Source: Tricholomella constricta (lineage: Eukaryota; Basidiomycota; Agaricomycetes; Agaricales; Lyophyllaceae). From it: a DNA stretch of 64,000 nt. The notes beneath the pieces were generated by a model. It ran no database searches and was not told the DNA's origin. It was given only the letters and a program-made list of their open reading frames with translations. The position numbers were made by a program, and so were the translations under genes. Below are positions 12,668 through 25,169 of the stretch, piece by piece (position 1 is the first letter of the stretch; every line of letters starts with the position of its first letter). The stretch is taken from contig JAACJP010000062.1 in NCBI GenBank assembly GCA_013368375.1, forward strand, positions 116,717 through 180,716, given 5' to 3'.

Positions 12668-12910
12668 GTTGGGAGAGAGGAGATGCCCGAAGCAATCAAG
12701 ACGCTGCAGAGGGCGTTGGAGAGAGTTGGGGTTGGGGAGGCGGCAGCGACGACGACGGAGGAGAAGACGAAGAAGCAACCACGGATGAGGTCGGGGAGCA
12801 CGCAGACACAGGGAAGCGGGGGTAGTAGTGGAAGCTCGGACGGCAAAGTTGTTGAAGGGCAGGGCACACTTACAGAACTTGGTCCTGCCGTTCAACGGCC
12901 GCACCCAACC
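12668..12910 (+). pseudogene. Fragment of MLKL-like-domain gene (C-terminal tail)
   Basis: A reading frame starting MPEAIKTLQRALERVGVG is about 85-90% identical to the minus-strand tail of the MLKL-like fragment at 25,422-25,680. Only this tail is present, directly after the broken end of GCN1, and it runs into the Helitron-type terminus at 12,913. It therefore looks like a captured or copied piece rather than a gene. Confidence 0.75.
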
Positions 12911-12913
12911 TAG
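12872..12913 (+). mobile_element. Putative Helitron 3' terminus (copy 1)
   Basis: The conserved block acagaacttggtcct is followed by the hairpin GCCGT-TCA-ACGGC (12,887-12,899), ten bases and CTAG (12,910-12,913), with a T immediately after. This matches the known form of Helitron 3' ends (GC-rich hairpin 10-12 bases before CTRR, insertion before T). Two other sites, at 25,418-25,458 and 52,475-52,516, share hairpin and spacing. The corresponding 5' end (TC after an A) was not identified; the GCN1 and MLKL-like pieces upstream would be its cargo. Confidence 0.65.
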
Positions 12914-13980
12914 TATATTGCAATCCAGCTTATCTGTACCACACCTTGTATTCACCTACTACATGTCGTTTCCCTCAGAGCTGCCTTAATTATTCTTACA
13001 GACGCATTTACACTCAACCTAGGATCGGGATACCGACCAAGCAGCCGTCCTTGCTTTTCCTTGATTCTACCTTCGTGGTGTGCCCAGCCTGCAATACGTA
13101 CGCTCCAATTCCTACCCGTAGGTGACCTACAATTTATTGGCTTACCTGTTTTTTTTTGGAAACGGAATACAAAATATTCAACTACGGCCTACATATATCA
13201 GGGTCGTCCTGATGCAGGCCTACATATATCAGGGTCGTCCTGATGTACAGTACACTCTGGAGGACCGGCCCTCACGTCCTACACTAGTATATAGTCGGCC
13301 CCCTGGCATTTGGGAATCCTTTACACTATTCTCTTCGGATTCCCCTTTGCCAGGTAAGCCTTACTTACCTTCGTTTACTGTACCTCAATATAACTTCGGA
13401 TTCCCCTTTGCCAGTGTGATAGCGCTCCACTGTAAAGGTTGCCCTAACAGCCACCAATTGCTCCTCCATAATCCCGTTCATTTTTCTCAATCCGCAATGC
13501 CCGAGGAGCTCGCCGAAGGAGATAGAATTGGTTTGTTTTTGTCCTATAGCACTCCAACCCTAACTAAATACCATCATTGAAGACACAGTCGAAGTGCGGC
13601 CGCGGGTCTCACAGAGTTCGACTACACAGTCCCGGGGTAAGTAGTCAAGCTCTAAATCATATCTGATATTAATTGTTACCAGGAAATGGTGCTCGAACTG
13701 TATTTTTATTCGATGGAGTCTTGCTCCCGCCTCCGCGACATGCTCAAGCACAAACCGGTGGCAGAAAACTTCGCCCTCGCAAGCAATCCTCGCCAGGACC
13801 TGATTTGGACTATCGGGGCGGCTCTGACAGTGAAGAAGACCATTCGGATTCGGATGAAGACGGGTACACCCTCCCGACAAAGAGAAAAGTTAGAGAGGCA
13901 ACCCATCCGCTGATATCTAACAAGAGACGCAATACCGATGAGAAGAAATATGCGTCTCAGTCGACAAAGCAAGCGCAGCG
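12909..13980 (+). repeat. Inverted-repeat arm 1: promoter and N-terminal module
   Basis: Near-identical to the reverse complement of 23,822-24,887. I see one 6-base indel near 12,942 and very few substitutions (one changes Gly to Arg in the encoded protein). It covers the whole upstream region of the OrsD-like gene, its first two introns and about 130 codons, then identity stops abruptly at 13,980 inside an exon. Confidence 0.95.
13185..13245 (+). promoter_or_regulatory. Tandem 30-bp palindromic repeat in the shared upstream region
   Basis: Two adjacent copies of a unit with the core atatcagggtcgtcctgatg, an imperfect palindrome (TCAGG and CCTGA arms), lie about 260 bases before the start codon. 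A second repeated pair, ttcggattcccctttgccag, follows at about 13,337 and 13,397. Both are preserved in the other arm (mirror positions 24,557-24,617). They could be protein-binding sites; function is inferred only from position and symmetry. Confidence 0.5.
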
Positions 13981-16900
13981 GGGATCAACAAAGGAAACAG
14001 AAGAAGCTTCCATCAAAACACGACATTCGATTTATGCTTTGAGAATGGCGAAGAACCCCAAAAGGACAAGGTCTGAAATGGCACCCTTCCTTGAAGACCG
14101 ACGTTCCACCATCATACCCACACAAAGCCCATTGTATATAGCCCAACTTCGTTTGTGTTCCTCCGCCTCACAGAAAAATGAACATCCGGAAACTTCCTGT
14201 GACCTTCTAGAGCTTCTGGACCTCGTGTATAGCACAGAGGTGAAAGCTATCATTTGTCGGCGGCACTCCATGCTTCTACCTTTGAACGCCATTACTTTGC
14301 ACCTCAGGAGGCGACATCCCCACCTGAATCTCGACCGCTCGACACGACATGATATAGTGGCACATATTAGAGATTGGCTTAGCTCCGATATCCTCCAGTC
14401 TCCAGAAACCATCATCCTCCCTGAAACTCTATCCACGCCTCTTACGCTTTCTCCGAAGACAATCCGATACCGATTCCTGTGTCCAGAATGCCGTCAGTGG
14501 ATCACAAGAAATGACTCCTACAGAGGATGTCCGGAAACAGAATATTACTCGCACATGAAAAAAATTCACGACGTTTCAAAGAGGCCAAAAACGGGGGAAG
14601 GAAGCTGGTGTCAAGTCATACACATTTATACCAACAAAAAAGGGCGACCCAAGGACCACCTGTTTCGTTTGCCAAACTACACACCTGATGACGGTCCAAT
14701 TACCCCATGTTTTGCCACCAAAACCTACGACGCTTCCCCGAATTCTACCTGGTTCCGAGAACTGAAGTGGCCACAGCATCGTGCCTCAATCTTAACCGGA
14801 ATTCCACTCGAAAAGGTTCGATGCCTACTTCTACCCCCATCGAAACAGTTGGTTCTTGCGCAATTGAATGAGCGCAACAGATATATTGAGAAAGGATTGC
14901 TTCATGTACGTGCAAAGCTTACGGCGTACTTGAGAAACGGCCAAGACTTCATCTCCTCCTTACATGGGGCCCACGAGGGCTGTTTCAAAACATAGTAAGT
15001 AACCGTCAGTGGTTATTCCCTATGCATTATTGAGTGATGTTATAATATATTTCAGCGATGAAAAGCACCTTGCATTCTTTCGCCTTATTAACGACGAGAA
15101 CATCCCTTCTTATCGAGGCCCGCTCATGAAGGTTATCGCCATGCTTGTTCGATTGGCTGCCCTGGTGAAATCGAAGAATGATGCAGACAGGCGGGTTGTC
15201 AAGTCGCTGTTCCTGGGGCACGACAATCAGCTCAGCGAGAGCCGCCGTCTTTGTGATGTTTTGGTGGCGATGAAAGGCAAGGCCTCCACAGGCAACGATC
15301 ATATCTCAAGGGCGCTTCATCGTTTACTTCGATCCTTGCTTTGCCCTGAAAGCCTTAGTGACCAAGACATCGCATGCCCTACAGAGCTCTTCGTTTTTTT
15401 AGAATCTCTCACAGATAATGCGGTAGGATATCGAACAGCGGCCTCCGTTAAAGGCCACTGCTGCAAGTTGCAGTTCGGATTTCGAATGATTTACACTCAT
15501 ATTGTGAGAATGGAGGCATACCAAATTTCTGACTACACGCCATTCGAGAAAAAAGCAACCCCTTCTCTAGGTACGTGTTCTAAGCCGCAGGGTATTGCAT
15601 TCCTCTTCATATTTGATCCACACTTACGCACCAAGCCCAAGAAAAGGACCGTGCCAATGAAGTTCTTAACGCAAAGCCTCCCAATGGAATTGCCGTTACC
15701 AGTCAAGTGGCCCACGATGATCACAATGACGATGACGGTAAAGACGACTCGGCGGAAGGCGATGTTGAGGAAAAAGAAGTCGACGATGAAGAAGACGACG
15801 ACGATGAAGAAGACGACGACGATGAAGAAGACGACGACGATGAAGAAGATGACGACGATGAAGAAGACGACGATGAAGACGATGACGAAGAAGACGACGA
15901 AGACAGCCAAGATGATACCGAGGAAGACGGTGATGAAATGCTCCAGATTATTCTGGACAAAGGTGACTGAATTGTTCATGCGGCATTCGCAGGCAACTAT
16001 TAACCACGCATTGTTCAGCAAACGTCTTTGGGCTTGCCCAACTTGCAGCTCATGTCGAACAGAATACCACAGCAATTGTTCGACTTTCCGAGTGCGTTCG
16101 TGCTTTTGGCTAATAAGTGGACCTTCTGACAGTACCATTGCAGTGCATTTCAGAAATACCAAAAGTACATTTCTCAAGAACAAAAACTCGATTTTATCTC
16201 ACCGTTTGGCCGAAACACTCGTATCTGGATGGTCGCTGCAGCTGGTGCCAAAAATGAACCAGTCGGCGCCCAACTAAATGTATCGATAATGGACGGTACC
16301 ATCAAAGTATCACATGCGGGCGACGCAACGTCTCTTCCAAAAACCATCACTCTGCGGCGCTGGGCTAAAGCTGCTCAGAATTCAATTGTCGAATTCCGGA
16401 ACTCGGTTGAACAGCTCCTTCCGGATGGCATCTGCGCCTCCACGTTCCCTTTGGAAAAGATATCCGATAGTCTTCTTTCATCTGATGCTCCTCATAAACA
16501 AGCCGCCAATGCCATTTCACTCGGTACATGGACAGCCGCAGTTCGAGGAGCCCTGTTTAAGACGGGAGAAAAACGCCATGGCATATTTAACAGCCTTGGA
16601 GTTTCGTCTCTTGCAGCGAGGAAATGGTTTAATAAGGAGCAAACATCTGTTCTCGAAACCCTTGCCAAGGTTCTCGCTTTTTCATGTGGAATCGGGCTAC
16701 AGGAGTTCAAATATGGCCAAATCTGCTTCAGCGCCGAGGGCCACTCCAACCGAAATGTCTGGATGTTGAAGAATGGCCTCATAGTCATCAACGATCCTGT
16801 GAAGAGCTTTGGGTGGAAGAGCACACGCACCCGTCTCTTTGCCCTCCCTCGCGAAGTGACGAAACATCTGGCACTGTATCTCTATGTCATCCGCCCCATT

Positions 16901-18050
16901 GCAGTCGAGCTTCTAGGTCATTTGGGGCAAGATGTCCCGTACTATTCGTCAAATATCTGGGCACATATCCAACGTCCCCGCCCTTGCGAAGGAGCTAACC
17001 CTTGGATATGGTCGGGAAGCCGAGTGTCAGGCTTAATTCAGTCGGCGAGCAATAAATGGCTGGGAGTCGTTTTGACACCCACACTGATCCAGCGCATAGA
17101 ATCCGAGTTGTTTTCTAAATATCTTCCGGCTCTTTCTGCCGCTGACGAACAATCTCCTGTCGATCAACAAGCTCAGCATGTGTCCCACACTTCACTGGCC
17201 CATTATGGTTGGGTCTCACACTTTCCGCCGATCAAGCACCTGCGCCTTCATCAGCCCATCCGGCATCTCGCCCTCAGTGAAATATGGCATGCACTCCTCC
17301 ATTTAGGACCCGTGAATGATTCTTGGAAGAATACCGTGGCGGAATCTCCACTCACTGCTACGCTTAATCATCGACAAGCCGCTCTTGGAGTGGCTAGGTA
17401 TCTGGTACTGGGGCAATATAAAATTCGCTCTGTGGAAAATGCACGGTCGATTTTACAATCTTTGCCATTTGTTTATCGCTCTCAGGTACTTGTATTGTCA
17501 GATTAGCTCTAACTCAGTAACACTTACCGATGATGAATTTGGTTAGGCAGATGCGATACTGGGAGATCCTGTTCTCCAAAAGGTCACCAGTTCTTTGTGC
17601 CGGAATTCGGCTCAACAAAAACCAACTCTAGATGATGTTGCAGACGCTGCTGTCATAGTAAGTCTTGAGATGCGGCATACATACCTGGAGATCCTCATTT
17701 TCTCCGTAGATTATCCAAGAGCTACAGCGCTGGTCCTTCGCTGGAGCCGCAAATCCATCGGTGATGGATAGTGGGGATCTGCTCCTGTATGAGGATCTGA
17801 GAATGGAGCTCCTTGGCAAGTACCGAAAATTGAAATCGGAAAACGAACAGACTTGGGCCACATTCTGTACTGACGTGTTTAATTTCCACGACAGTATTAT
17901 TTGAATGCTGAAGAGTTAGATGGCATGGCATTTAACGGCGGCGCCGCTTTGTACCGTAGGTACATACAACCAAATGCAGATACAACGCCAAAAAAAGTTC
18001 GCGCTGAACTGACCACCCAAGTTTCCAATCACCACCCAACAACTTCGTAA
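13497..18050 (+). CDS. OrsD-like zinc-finger protein, element gene 1
   Basis: ATG 13,497 (MPEELAEGDRID) is spliced through introns at about 13,531-13,580 and 13,637-13,681. The first 130 residues are low-complexity and charged. Then a region with paired cysteines and histidines follows (CRRHSMLLPL...HLRRRH, CPECRQW, HMKKIH), resembling the fungal OrsD/DUF3505 zinc-finger domain. An intron at about 14,993-15,056 leads to a helical region, a long Asp/Glu tract at about 15,707-15,950 and a CPTCSSC motif. A final domain contains RNVWMLKNGLI and LYLYVIRP blocks. The frame ends TAA 18,048-18,050. No helicase or transposase motif is seen. From memory, proteins of this layout occur next to RecQ-type helicases in fungal repeat-rich or subtelomeric DNA; none is present here. 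The other arm's gene has the same domain order. Confidence 0.65.
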
Positions 18051-19399
18051 TCATATTCTTACACCATATTGTCGGGGCTCGCCCGCCAGTCAATTACTAA
18101 TTGTTTCCGATCAAAGTTGATTCGTGGATATGTTGTATATGAAAAAAGAAAACAGAAGCTTGTCAATACCGCTCCGTCAATACCGCTCTGTCTATGTTAA
18201 AACAGGGAAAATTGAGTAGTGGCCAGGCGTCGCCGCGAACGGCCATCCAATCGCCAAACACAGGACCTACTAACCGCCGCAAATTCGGGCATCCGGGTCC
18301 AGCATCTTGGAGGACGAACAAGGAGAAAAATGATGCAATGGCATAAACAATATCAATATCTGAGAAAAATGTCATGGTTTTCGCGTACATACTCAATAAC
18401 GGGAATGTCGCCCACCTGTGATTGCCGGGACATCCTCAATCGCCAGATTCTCTCCAGCTTCCGTATCCCCTGCTGACTCCGATGGACCCTCGCGACGCCA
18501 AACTCCACTCTCCCTATGAACCCCGTAATAAAAACCATCCATATCTCTCAGTTATTTATTCCTCCTTGAGAATGGCTCTCTGATTACGGATCAAGAAGGC
18601 TTGCCATCAATCACGGTCGTCTTCCAGTAATGGACTCTGTTGAACCGACAACTTCACCTGTGCCCGCAACCCAAAGCTTTGCCGCCTGACTCGCGTCTTG
18701 TTCCTAAAAAATCCGAGCTCGTTTTCGACTTCAACCTCAGTTTCTCTTTCAACAGTCTCAAATGACACGTACCTTTCAAACGTCAAACGAAGTAAGCTTT
18801 CTTCTCGGTTATTCTCATCACCAGTACTCATATGCACGTATTTGACCCAGTTGAATTATTTCTTTCATTGCTCCATCTAGCCATCGTCCCCTTCTGATCA
18901 TGTTTTTGTCGCGCGTAGTATTATGAAATCATTAGACCCAGAAACGGAAACCTGCAGAGACTCAAAGTCGCTAACCTAGAAGATCGCCAAGATTGTTGAC
19001 GCGATATGCGCTCTGGGATTCGAGATTATTCAGAGACGGTTGGGGGCAGTTATACTGCGGAAGAAGGACGCATCGTTGGCCTCGCAACCAGCTGGGGCCA
19101 TTTCCGTGTTTTGAACTCGTTAGGAAGACGTTCGAATTTCGATCGTCCGTTGGGCGATCTAGAACAAACGCTGGTTCCATGTCTCGAGTAAAGTCCCTAA
19201 TTTCCTTGTGAGGATTTTATCGTCATGTCTAACAAAAGCCTCAGATCACGCTGCTATTTGGACACCATCAGCTCCTCCGATCTTCACATAGTATGTCTAG
19301 AATTATTACTTTCCACCAGTATCGAAACCACCTAAATATGCAGCGTTAATAGGTCCTTGAAGGGAAGTGGGCATATCTCGCGCTTCCACCAAAGGCTTA
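18051..19399. other. Region without a supported gene
   Basis: Downstream of element gene 1. Open stretches near 18,219-18,476, 18,607-18,837 (minus) and 18,993-19,211 show no recognisable family or consistent splicing. One plus-strand stretch near 18,985-19,100 could be a coding remnant. Confidence 0.35.
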
Positions 19400-19720
19400 T
19401 CTGGAATTTTCGCCCAAAAAACGACACCTCGCCGTTCTCCATCGCTCTATCCCCCACCACCGAAAGTCTGAGGGGCCTCCGGAGGATCGTCGACATTAAA
19501 ACCCGCTTTGTAGGATTTTCGCCCCCAAAACCGACAACTCGCCATGATCATTGTCTATCCGCGTAAACGCGACTTCTGAACGTTCTCCATCGCTCTATCC
19601 ACCACCACCCAAAGTCTGAGGAGCCTCCGGAGGCTCGTCGCAATTAAAACCCGCTCTGTGGGATTTTCGCCCAAAAAAGACAACTCGCCATTATCATTTT
19701 TTATCCATCCGAACTATAAA
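19400..19720 (+). repeat. 148-bp tandem/dispersed repeat (plus orientation)
   Basis: Blocks ttctccatcgctctatcc and ggattttcgccc recur with a 148-base step (19,435 to 19,583; about 19,516 to 19,664), with an extra partial unit at about 19,405. Each unit also carries aaagtctgagg and attaaaacccgct. A related copy lies in the opposite orientation at 25,170-25,400, so the two flank element gene 2. Confidence 0.8.
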
Positions 19721-20082
19721 CCCCGCGCCTCCGGGTAAACAGATACGCTTATCATCATCCTCATTAAAGCGGATTCTAAGCTATACCAGAGTGGATTGAA
19801 CAGTTGGAAATAAGGGACTTGGACACGACTACCACTTCCTCACCTGCATTCAAATTGTAGTAAAGGTCTGGCGCAATGAAACGAAAGTTTTTTGACTACG
19901 TCCTTGAAATTTTTGTTAAGATTCATCTTTCAGTACACAGCGAGTTGTCGCATTGCAATGTTCCTCGAATGGCATATTCTTGAAACAACGTCAAAGTTTA
20001 ATTATAGCTGCTAGCGAATTATGACTGCGAGTAATCATTACAAAACGAGGTTAGATCAAGACACCCTCCTCTACAAGACCTC

Positions 20083-23000
20083 TTAATCACTCCTTCTTGC
20101 CGCGATGTGTGATGACATGCTAGCAATGGATTCTTTTTCCTGCCTACTCGTGGTGAAAAGAGTAGGACGTCGATGCAAATCATAGACTTCTTGGCTAAAA
20201 TTGTCCCAGTCATCGATGGACTGACGCTTGAAGCCTTGCAGCAACGTGAATGCTTTGGCGTAGATCCTCTCTGTATCGAAGGCACCCAAGGCCTGGGCCA
20301 GATTCGAAGATTTAGGAAAGGGTTCATTGGTAGCCGCGAACGCAATCTACAAATTCATGAAAAATGATCAGAATTGCGCAAGGGTGTAAGTAGTCAAAAG
20401 AGGACGCACTATCTGGATGCCCCTTGCTACAGTCTCAGCATGTAGGCCCCACAGCGGCAGGTCGATCTCGACCCTGCTTGAATTGAGTCCAAACAAGACC
20501 TGTCCAACTACTGGTGCAAGTATGCGTGTACGATTAATTTTGTTTTCAAATACCTATTATGAGTTTCAGTTTCGGACGTTTGGAACGACTAATTAGATGC
20601 TAACCTCCAATGGCGAAGGAAAAGCCACAATGTGTGACTCTCTAAGAAGCCTGTATGCAGTCAGGAATGCTGCCTCCCAATTCTCCTTCCTCTCTGATGG
20701 AAAGATGCGGGAACCTTCCACCAGTGGCATCCATATTGAAGAAACAGGTTCGACTTCTAACATTGCCTGCCATATCTGACTGACAGCAAGGAGCTTAACA
20801 GCAGCCTCGGTTGGGAGGTCCGGCCAGCTGGGGAATCCGCAGCGATTTCCGTATAGGTATAGTTCATTGAGCATAGTCGGGACATCCGAAAATAGCTGGG
20901 GGAATTTGTCACGGAAGATGGCCTGAGAAACTTGACGGGCAAGTAAAGGAGTTATCACGAGGCCAGTGATCTTCTTCGTGAGCCTCCCCGTGCATAACGC
21001 CACGTCATGTCCACTCCATGCTCTCAAAAGACGTCTTTCCAAAGGTATGGAATGGGCCCATAGAACGCTTGAATGATAAGAGAAGTCACGATTAAGGGCT
21101 TTCAAGATGTCACATGCAACTGGCCGGATGAAGTAGAGGTAGACCGCGATGTATGAGAACAACTTCTTGGGAAAGGCAACGAGCGTTGGCGCGAATTCTC
21201 TGTTGCGCTGTTTTGCCTTGGGGTGGGTAGCAATGAAGGTGTTGTCAACGATCCAGACATTTCGGTCCATCAATTCCGAACAATCAAAGCGAACGGACGA
21301 TAACTGCCACCCACGGAAGCTAACACCAGTGGAGAGGACAAGGATATTTGCCAGGGCGTCGAGGGCCATTTGCTCTTGCTCCAACCAACAGTTGGCTTGA
21401 TCAAGGTCGATTTCACCATCTATCGCGGATATATGGTCAAAAACCAACTTCCTCAGCTGACCTTGTATTGGGGCCATCCACTTGAGGTTTTGGACTTGTC
21501 GATGGGGTGCAAGTCTGATCCCCTCATCCTTGATTTCGTGCGTCGACCTCGTAGAATTCTCAATGAAGTCAGCATCTATCGCCAGAGAAAAGATGGCGTC
21601 TCGAAAATTGCTGTCCGCTTCTTTGCATGCAGCAGCCCAAGCGCGCATATCGATTTGCTTCGGGGGAACTCCTAGCCTCCCAAAGCTCCATGAATGGCCA
21701 TCCCCTGATGAGTTGAATTGCATTGAGCCAGTTTCCTCAAGAGCGTATCGATCGACTTTGAGCCAAACATAGTGAAGGCGGGAAAATGGGGTTGAGCGAC
21801 CCCCTGCGGGCCTGATTGTGAGCCATGGCTCTTCTTCGTTTATGAGACTAAAAGAATTTCCTATAGTCAGTCTCCGCTTGAGTGATGAAAACGAAAATGA
21901 CTTACGGTATCAGCGATTGTGAATTACTGGCGGCGGCCTGTTCTGGGGAGGGCTTGCCATGTTCAGCCGAGTGTTGATTGATGTCGCAATCTTGGCGGTC
22001 TAGAAGATGGAATATTTGCAAGGGATGATGGTGGAGGAGAATAAATTAAGCTCACAGGTGTAGACCTCATTCATGATTTTTTCCAATAAAATCTCATCGT
22101 CGACGTCTTCATGTTTATCCTCTTCATCTTCGCTGTGTTGTGTCATATATTCTTCTTCAATTCCATCCCCATTGAGATTTTCATCTTCGGAGTCGTCTGG
22201 ATGAGTGGGTACTTCTTCAGCAAATCCTTGGTTCGAGGCATCGGCGTTGGTTTCCAGCGGCTTTGTGGCCTCATACCACTCAAAAGCTTCTAATTTAGCA
22301 TACTTTTGACGTACGATGTGGATCATGATGCTGCGTAGGCAATGCTGGAGGGCCGAGCATGTTGATTTGACCGAGCTTGCAGGGACATACATTCCTTGTG
22401 GCCGAATACCAAGCAAGAAGAGGACTTGATCGGTGGGGCATGCGAGGGCGTCGCTTGGTGGCAGATCCCCGGGTTTCAACAGTGATACACAGAATTTATG
22501 GACCACATCTGGGAGTTCAGGCGCTGGGGATCCCCGGGCTTTAATAATGGTGGTATAAAGGTTAAGAGCACTTTCAAGCTGGTTCCCTGCAAGCAGCAGT
22601 GTGATTGCGCCGGCACTAGATTGACGGTGAATGTTCTGATGTAGTAGCCTCATCGATAGTGCAATGGTACGGCTCAACACTCTGGAGTATTCTCGGTATT
22701 TGCCGGTCGTCAACGTCCTAAAGCGCCCGCGTTCACTCCTTAGGACAAACGCGTGCAGATATTAGCCTATATTACGAGTCAAAAGTCCAAAAACCCACTT
22801 ATATGTGATCGCTTCCCGTACGCCTTCATGGCAGGTTGCTAGAAACTGTTCGGCGTTCACAAGATATTCGAAACATAGTTCAAAGATTTGATGAAGGCCG
22901 CTTTCAAGCCATTTTCGACCCCCCTTCGCGATGCTTTTTTTGCTTGGAATGGCAGTCAAAGCCCACAAGGAACCAAAGCTTGGATTCCCACATGCTTCTC

Positions 23001-24305
23001 GATAAGCGAACCATCCGATGGTTTTCATCCAAGGTGCCTGAGTTTGAGCCAGAACGGCTGCTTCCCGATAAAGAGCCGGAGGATCAGCGGTGGTTTCGGC
23101 AGTATCGGTGGGTTCAGCCATTTGGGTTACACCTGGAGGGGGGGACCATTCCGGAGGTAGGCGAAATACGTGGTAGACCCTCGGGCACAGCATCAACATC
23201 TGGGTCCAGAGAGGAGATTTTGGAACACCAGGGAAGTCTCGAATGCTCTTCCTATGCTTAGTCTGAATATGTTTTGACAATTGATGATGATAACTCATCG
23301 TTTTGCCGTAGCTGACCGTGGCCCAATGGCCACAGTTCGAAACTGGACACGGAAAACGTCCAGCAATTGAAGGACGAACACCGTCATATGGAAGGCTCAA
23401 GAGAATTGGTTGTGATAAGCTACTGGGGAGATTTAGGTCGCTTGCCGAAGAAATGAGGCAAAAGCTCTCCACAACATGCTCCATCATCTGCAGGATGTGG
23501 CGTTTTTCGCGGGCCTGACCGCTGAGATCGGTGTGGCTCTGCTGAACATGTGAAAGCCAGACGTCAGGGGTTACTCCGCGGTTGTGGGTGGGGCATATAA
23601 CGAGCTCCAGTTCTGAGTGGTAATAAAACCCAAAGAATGTCAGGACCTGGCAACGTTTGTCAGACCGAGATGGCACGCGCAGACAATCACAGGAGTGGTT
23701 GTCGAGGAAAACAAAGCCGGTCTGCATTTTGGGAAGGCGAACAGTGTTGTTGAGAGAAGGAATGACAGCTTGAGCGACCACGCGTCCCTCATGGGGTGCA
23801 CAGGGCGGCAGGTTTGCCGCTCGCTGCGCTTGCTTTGTCGACTGAGACGCATATTTCTTCTCATCGGTATTGCGTCTCTTGTTAGATATCAGCGGATGGG
23901 TTGCCTCTCTAACTTTTCTCTTTGTCGGGAGGGTGTACCTGTCTTCATCCGAATCCGAATGGTCTTCTTCACTGTCAGAGCCGCCCCGATAGTCCAAATC
24001 AGGTCCTGGCGAGGATTGCTTGCGAGGGCGAAGTTTTCTGCCACCGGTTTGTGCTTGAGCATGTCGCGGAGGCGGGAGCAAGACTCCATCGAATAAAAAT
24101 ACAGTTCGAGCACCATTTCCTGGTAACAATTAATATCAGATATGATTTAGAGCTTGACTACTTACCCCGGGACTGTGTAGTCGAACTCTGTGAGACCCGC
24201 GGCCGCACTTCGACTGTGTCTTCAATGATGGTATTTAGTTAGGGTTGGAGTGCTATAGGACAAAAACAAACCAATTCTATCTCCTTCGGCGAGCTCCTCG
24301 GGCAT
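20083..24305 (-). CDS. OrsD-like zinc-finger protein, element gene 2
   Basis: This is the mirror partner of the gene at 13,497. The start codon is at 24,305-24,303 and the first 130 residues are nearly identical. After the arm ends at 23,822 the sequence differs but keeps the same order: Cys/His pairs of the OrsD type (CPTHNRGVTP...HVQQSH, CPVSNCGHW, HIQTKH), a helical region, an acidic stretch around 22,080-22,210, and a C-terminal domain with DRNVWIVDNTF and VYLYFIRP. Introns lie at about 22,712-22,765, 21,850-21,905, 20,520-20,606 and 20,345-20,410. The frame can be chained to a TAA at 20,085-20,083 after AARRSD. The two C-terminal domains look about 25-30% identical by eye. Convergent with gene 1, about 2 kb apart. 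Confidence 0.65.
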
Positions 24306-24887
24306 TGCGGATTGAGAAAAATGAACGGGATTATGGAGGAGCAATTGGTGGCTGTTAGGGCAACCTTTACAGTGGAGCGCTATCACACTGGCAAAGGGGA
24401 ATCCGAAGTTATATTGAGGTACAGTAAACGAAGGTAAGTAAGGCTTACCTGGCAAAGGGGAATCCGAAGAGAATAGTGTAAAGGATTCCCAAATGCCAGG
24501 GGGCCGACTATATACTAGTGTAGGACGTGAGGGCCGGTCCTCCAGAGTGTACTGTACATCAGGACGACCCTGATATATGTAGGCCTGCATCAGGACGACC
24601 CTGATATATGTAGGCCGTAGTTGAATATTTTGTATTCCGTTTCCAAAAAAAAACAGGTAAGCCAATAAATTGTAGGTCACCTACGGGTAGGAATTGGAGC
24701 GTACGTATTGCAGGCTGGGCACACCACGAAGGTAGAATCAAGGAAAAGCAAGGACGGCTGCTTGGTCGGTATCCCGATCCTAGGTTGAGTGTAAATGCGT
24801 CTGTAAGAATAATTAAGGCAGCTCTGAGGGAAACGACATGTAGTAGGTGAATACAAGGGCAGATAAGCTGGATTGCAATATACTAGG
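23822..24887 (-). repeat. Inverted-repeat arm 2: promoter and N-terminal module
   Basis: Reverse-complement match of 12,909-13,980, holding the upstream region, first introns and about 130 codons of element gene 2. The outer edge, read on the minus strand, is again CCTAG followed by TATATTG, but the sequence beyond it differs from copy 1. There a GTGG-GCTT-CCAC hairpin lies 12 bases before the CTAG. Confidence 0.95.
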
Positions 24888-25169
24888 CACTGGTCTGGGT
24901 GGAAGCCCACGAGAGCCGAAGACCCAGTCGGGTCAGTTTGTAGGTGAGGGCAGGTGATGCAACGAGTGTTAGGTTGGGAAATAGAGAAGGGAGTGCTCAG
25001 GCTATTTTCGTCCCGGTGGATATTGCAACGGAGAGCATTGTCAGATAGAAACAGTAGCCGTTGTTGTGCAGAAAGATCATGCTAATGGACGGACCCGCGC
25101 TGCTTGTGAAAACGTCGAAGGCGACAATGTAGCGTATATCGGAGGTTCCGTGTGGGATGTATACTCAAA
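24888..25169. other. Spacer between arm 2 and the 148-bp repeat
   Basis: No gene. Read on the minus strand it ends at a GTGG/CCAC hairpin and CTAG, so it might itself be the end of a different mobile element. Confidence 0.35.

Noticed and set aside
15707..15970. Separate acidic protein or a poly-serine protein on the other strand
   Set aside because: Both are readings of the same GAC/GAA microsatellite; the plus-strand acidic tract fits as an exon part of the OrsD-like gene, and the minus-strand serine run is a shadow.
22762..24129. Intact transposase in the OrsD-like elements
   Set aside because: No DDE, tyrosine-recombinase, reverse-transcriptase or helicase motif could be found in either gene; mobility is not shown.
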